NCBI GenBank assembly: GCA_027576995.1
Contig: JANBQC010000791.1
Location: 1-10,720, forward strand
DNA: 10,720 nt
Direction: 5' to 3'
Source: Dimargaris cristalligena
Lineage: Eukaryota > Kickxellomycota > Dimargaritomycetes > Dimargaritales > Dimargaritaceae
Below the pieces are notes generated by a model. The model worked only from the letters and a program-made list of their open reading frames with translations, did not search any database and was not told where the DNA came from. Shown piece by piece: positions 7,614 through 10,720 of this stretch. Position numbers and translations under genes: made by a program. Within the stretch, counting starts at the first letter, position 1, and every line of letters begins with the position of its first letter.

Positions 7614-8526
7614 TGGAGTTCGTTGAGTGTATATCTATACGCCAAGACATCGCTGATTAGACTAGATTTGCGTGGCCTATCCATGGCGCCCATCACAGGT
7701 GCTCCTACATAAACATGGCCGGCTTTTTTGTTAGCGAGATATATAGAGCAAAAAACATATAGGCGAAATACAGTACAGCTGAATAAGAATTGCAATGAAA
7801 TATAGATCATTAAATATGGAGGATTTGTTTTTTACAAGTCAAATTGGCTCGCCAAGCGGCATTGTTGTTTATAGTAGAACCGAGTCTGGCTCGTGCATCT
7901 AAAAATAGGGAACCACTACTGAGTACTTTTTCATGAGCACACTCCGGCCACAATATTCGTAAAAAGGGGTCGCTGGTTGGAGTAGCCATAAACATCATAC
8001 AAATGCTATAAAGGTATTAAATGCGACAAAAAATTCCTGTTGTATCAGAAAGTGGATAATAAAGTGCTCACTTGAGTTCCGGTAACGGTTAATGTTCCCC
8101 GTATCAACATTTCATTAAGATTAATACAAATTGTATGCAGCCTAGAAAATCCCAAAAATACCTCATTTTCTGGAGTATACTATTCAACCTAGTATTAAAG
8201 ACATTAGGGTAGCCACTTCAACCAGCTAATTCGATAATTGCAATCAATACTAACAAAGGGCATCTTCCTAAGGCATTATGTTCTTCGTGTAGCTGCTATG
8301 GCATTATAATTTCTCTTTATCCTATTCTACATCTGAAAAATGCATGTACTCATCTACTTGTCACTAATTCATCGAACAAAACGGCTAATATAAATAGGAG
8401 TTATTCCCACATCAGAAAAACAACTTTAAACACAATTTTATTATATTTACAAAATTTGAGATATGCATATAACCTGCTCATCGGCAGGCACCACCTTGTT
8501 TAGATTATGGAGTGGCTGGTACAATA
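7614..8526. other. Intergenic region downstream of TrpRS
   Basis: No conserved gene is seen. AATAAG near 7782 and ATTAAA at 7809-7814 are candidate poly(A) signals for TrpRS. The rest is A/T-rich, and only the short minus-strand frame listed separately reads at all like protein. Confidence 0.4.
7810..7998 (-). CDS. Hypothetical short ORF, 62 aa
   Basis: The frame begins MMFMATPTSDPF and is mixed in composition (LWPECAHEKV, ARARLGST), not the low-complexity product expected of pure A/T-rich filler. A TTTATAG sequence sits about 15 bp before the ATG, too close for a conventional TATA box. No domain, signal peptide or membrane segment is seen, and no family is recognised. It could be a remnant of a larger lost gene or chance. 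It converges on TrpRS. Confidence 0.15.
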   Translation of the reverse strand: MMFMATPTSDPFLRILWPECAHEKVLSSGSLFLDARARLGSTINNNAAWRANLTCKKQILHI

Positions 8527-8631
8527 GGCAAGCCCCTATCTGCATCAGAAAGGGGCTTGTCCCGCTCGGAGGTTGGGTAATCCCTCCCCAGGACAAGGGA
8601 GGGATTACCCATAACTCCCCCTTGGGGGTAA
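8527..8631. repeat. Cluster of strong hairpins with a competing pairing
   Basis: The first stem pairs 8527-8537 with 8551-8561 (11 bp, one G-T on one strand). The second pairs 8574-8588 with 8597-8611 (15 bp, perfect, 8-nt loop). The third pairs CCCCC 8617-8621 with GGGGG 8624-8628. TTACCC at 8605-8610 can pair either with GGGTAA at 8575-8580, inside stem two, or with GGGTAA at 8626-8631, so two folds compete. No coding frame explains the symmetry. It could be a structured RNA, a transcription-stop region or the core of a fold-back element. Confidence 0.65.
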
Positions 8632-9078
8632 ATATATGATTTTAATACCTACATTAATGCAGGGAGCGACGTGTATAATATTGTGCAGGTTGCTCGATGG
8701 GGGAAGTAGGGCCTTAGTACGGCCATTGGGAGGGGAGGGGGGAGAAGTAAAAAGAAATGGGAAAAGAAGAGGGTAGGTGACAGATGTGTGGTGAGGAGTA
8801 AGGGATGGTTGCATTATTGAAACATCCGAGTAATTAAGAAATGATGAGTGTATATTTGGGCAGGACTTCGGTCTGCTTTTTATACAGAACTTGAGCTAAG
8901 GTTTTATTAATCAAGTGCTGGATAGGGCGGCCCCACTACCCCCATCAAAGTAAAATATGATTCTAGTTCCATTCCATAGATTTATTTAGGGAGACAATGG
9001 CCTAGTTGCTGATGGGTATTAGCAATGGAATGAGGGTTTGTATTCATGCCCACCTATTCCCTTTGTTGCCTATTTGGA
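8632..9078. other. Non-coding interval
   Basis: No gene is recognised. The + strand is purine-rich around 8700-8810 (G runs at 8728-8742), which makes a proline/serine-rich frame on the minus strand (8814-8605) that I regard as composition-driven. The UUCG hairpin at 8860-8881 is the only structured item seen. Confidence 0.4.
8860..8881 (+). terminator. UUCG-capped hairpin followed by five T
   Basis: GAC and GTC close a TTCG tetraloop (8864-8873), and GCA/TGC extends the stem around one bulged G (8860-8876). TTTTT follows at 8877-8881. A T run of this kind ends RNA polymerase III transcripts, so it may mark the 3' end of a small RNA or a SINE-like relic. No A/B boxes were recognised upstream, and chance remains possible. 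Confidence 0.25.
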
Positions 9079-9603
9079 TTATAACATGGAAGCCAACAAT
9101 ACACCACTCGATATTAAAACTAAGCACTGGAGTATAATCAGGCACAATGTATCGATACTATGACTTAATCCCCTACTTATGTCACCCGATCATGGGATAT
9201 ACCCATAGCCGGGGGTTTCTTGGCTGGCGCTCTTTTCTACAATACTTCCTATTTTCGATGAATATTCCATGAAGCACCCCACAATGCCAGGTCTATTTTT
9301 TACACAAAGATAATCCACCCGGTGAAGAACATTAGGTCTAATATTGGAAAAGGCTGTGTGCCTTATGTGGGGAGATCCATCCCCGTCAGTCACTACAATG
9401 TAACGGCGATGGATCCAGTTGTACTTCCCTTGACTAACTGGTTCGCCGATTAAATGGGCACAGTCTAGCTATAACATGGACAATGCGCAATGCCGTGTTC
9501 CTAATAGGAGGGGTGAGGCCTTCCGGCCTTCGGTAATGTATTCTAGCCGTAGATGGTCTGTGAATTGCTGATAATCGCCCTAGTGCGATTGTGGTAGATT
9601 GAT
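9079..9603 (-). pseudogene. Decayed reading frame of unknown family
   Basis: One minus-strand frame stays protein-like for about 525 nt with no frame change, broken by TAG 9582-9580, TAG 9471-9469 and TGA 9192-9190, and ending at TAA 9081-9079. The best stretch is 9468-9193, 92 codons (includes HRRYIVVTDGDGSPHIRHTA and RVDYLCVKNRPGIVGCFMEY). Each internal stop could be one C-to-T change from a sense codon, for example CGA to TGA. No start codon in good context precedes it. I recognise no domain. Confidence 0.4.
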
Positions 9604-10302
9604 TTACTATTATTTATTTATTTGGGTTTTGGCACCTGTGGTAGCTGGGGTGGGGTGTGATGAACCAGAATGGTGCACGGCCCAGTAACTATATTATCTT
9701 TTCGCGGGTTGAAGGATACACTGGTATCCTGGACTAGTCTTCGCAATACACCACTGTTGCTATAATCCTTCCAAATAGCACTCCCACTGCTGGGCCGCAG
9801 TTATACTTTGACGGCTATGCTTTCTCGAACATGAATATCCCCCCTAGTATACGTAGTTGCTTTGTCTATCTCCTAGGCCGCGGAGTGCTAGCACGATAGG
9901 TGGTTAGGCAACAGTAGGTCATATAAGATATGTGTGGTATCCGGCTCGCCTGGACAAGGTTTTAAATGATATAGGTATGAGGAAATAACCGGGATACCCA
10001 TTTTCAGCCAGGAATGTTTGTCTCATCCTTCGGATTTTTTTTTTCGTTTTACAGCCAGGTCGGATCTCTCCCATATGGTTATCTGCGTTAATGTATTTAA
10101 CTCGCTATATTTCCCACCACAAAAACCCTATTAGTCTATCCTCCACCGTCTATGCTATCCAGTTTATCGTATATCTTTCTAGATAGCCAGTCGATTGACC
10201 CATAAAACCTTTTAGAAGAACACTCCGCCATTTCCATACTGCATATCTACGGTTATCTAATCAGTTCATCGCTTACCCGACAGGGGGGAATTTTCTTAGT
10301 GA
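9604..10302. other. Non-coding or fully decayed interval
   Basis: Apart from the repeat at 9721-9757 I see no gene, RNA or ordered structure. A T9 run near 10026 is followed by TTTTACAG, which looks like a splice acceptor, but no open frame of note follows it. Confidence 0.4.
9721..9757 (+). repeat. Diverged dispersed repeat, right copy
   Basis: Partner of the element at 113-144: two exact 11-bp blocks in the same order, separated by 15 bp here and 10 bp there. It suggests that both flanks carry copies of one old repeat family. Confidence 0.4.
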
Positions 10303-10632
10303 CGCCATGAAAATTATACCCATCGATACTTCACTGCGTTCACAGACGCGAGTGATCAGTACCGTCGGAGCGGAGTGTCTGGAGTGAAGGACGATGTTCC
10401 AGTTAGCTTTCGGAGGGGCGTTCTCTCCGGCTTCTCACCCACTTCCGACATCCTCCCGGGTGCGTACTCCGGAGAGTCTATTAAGTGAATGGGTCTGGGA
10501 AACGGAATGCCCCCCGTTTCTAATCAGATGGTATCCTTGACGTGGGGTGACCCGGGAACGGCGAAAAGAACAGGACATTCAAAAGAAAAGAACTGGGTGA
10601 CCGGGATGGCGGATACAGTTGAGCCTAAGTAA
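10303..10632 (+). pseudogene. Broken frame with weak retroelement RNase H-like motif
   Basis: The frame is open from 10303 to 10485, has TGA at 10486-10488, and is open again to TAA at 10630-10632. Near its start it reads FTAFTDASDQ (TDAS at 10342-10353), then DDVPVSF and GVLSG about 18 residues on. This order (TDAS, Gly-Val, Pro-hydrophobic-Ser-Phe, a short x-Leu-Ser) recalls the start of RNase H in Ty3-type retrotransposon Pol proteins. The later TDHxxL motif is not visible, and no reverse transcriptase was found upstream. GC is higher here than in most of the right flank. The minus strand is also open from the window edge to about 10526, so a different partial gene is possible. Confidence 0.3.
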
Positions 10633-10720
10633 TAAGACCAGTGCGTCAGATCGAGAGAGGGGCCGGCCAACGGGTAGGCGAGCCAAAAGACCAAACAGGA
10701 CTCTGGCGAATGGGGGTTTC

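Noticed and set aside
7580..7810. 76-codon minus-strand ORF with a hydrophobic start
   Set aside because: It overlaps the end of the TrpRS gene antisense. The hydrophobic start comes from A/T-rich DNA and has no conserved feature.
8728..8742. G-quadruplex motif
   Set aside because: Runs are GGG, GGGG and GGGGGG; the last is one base too short to split into two runs of three with a loop, so the canonical rule is not met.
8841..8847. C-box (ATGATGA) of a box C/D snoRNA
   Set aside because: No CTGA D box follows at a suitable distance, and no terminal stem is seen.
9080..9480. 11-bp direct repeat TATAACATGGA at 9080-9090 and 9470-9480 as target-site duplication
   Set aside because: About a dozen chance 11-mer repeats are expected in a window this size, and the sequence between them lacks element ends and is crossed by one continuous decayed frame.
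10307..10387. 26-codon ORF with a good start context (GCCATGA)
   Set aside because: It overlaps the broken RNase H-like frame, is very short and resembles no known peptide.

Overview
The window looks like nuclear DNA of a fungus, probably an early-diverging (zygomycete-type) lineage. The evidence is three clear eukaryotic housekeeping genes, two of them with a single GT-AG intron (235 and 270 nt), low gene density, and long tracts of decayed sequence. The lineage is inferred from the compact APE1-like repair nuclease and the intron sizes; nothing in the window fixes it.

The core, about 3.4-7.6 kb, holds the genes. A two-exon AP endonuclease of the exonuclease III/APE1 family (+ strand, 3554-4805, with an upstream in-frame ATG at 3455) converges on a two-exon BolA-like protein of the BOLA3 type (- strand, 5931-5335). 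BOLA3 is head-to-head with an intronless mitochondrial tryptophanyl-tRNA synthetase (+ strand, 6387-7613), sharing a 455-bp intergenic region. BOLA3 and the synthetase both have matrix-type presequences, and the longer AP endonuclease start would add one too. The trio may therefore be a chance neighbourhood of mitochondrially directed functions: Fe-S/lipoate cofactor maturation, translation and DNA repair.

Left flank (1-3.4 kb): a 912-bp block (24-935) has no CpG at all and a strong G-over-C strand bias. A possible small secreted protein with a signal peptide follows (- strand, 1609-1265). Next is a 1.3-kb stretch (3236-1931, - strand) that reads as a decayed protein gene, with long protein-like segments broken by frame changes and by stops that could each be one C-to-T change from Gln, Arg or Trp codons.

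Right flank (7.6-10.7 kb): no intact gene is recognised. It holds a tight cluster of strong hairpins (8527-8631), a UUCG-capped hairpin followed by T5 (8860-8881), a second decayed reading frame (- strand, 9603-9079), a short diverged repeat shared with the left flank, and at the right edge a broken frame with a weak retroelement RNase H-like motif. Both flanks look like old, silenced repeat-derived DNA around a small conserved gene island. I did not find a convincing new biological system. The points most worth checking are the alternative AP endonuclease start, the CpG-free skewed block, the hairpin cluster and the unidentified decayed genes.
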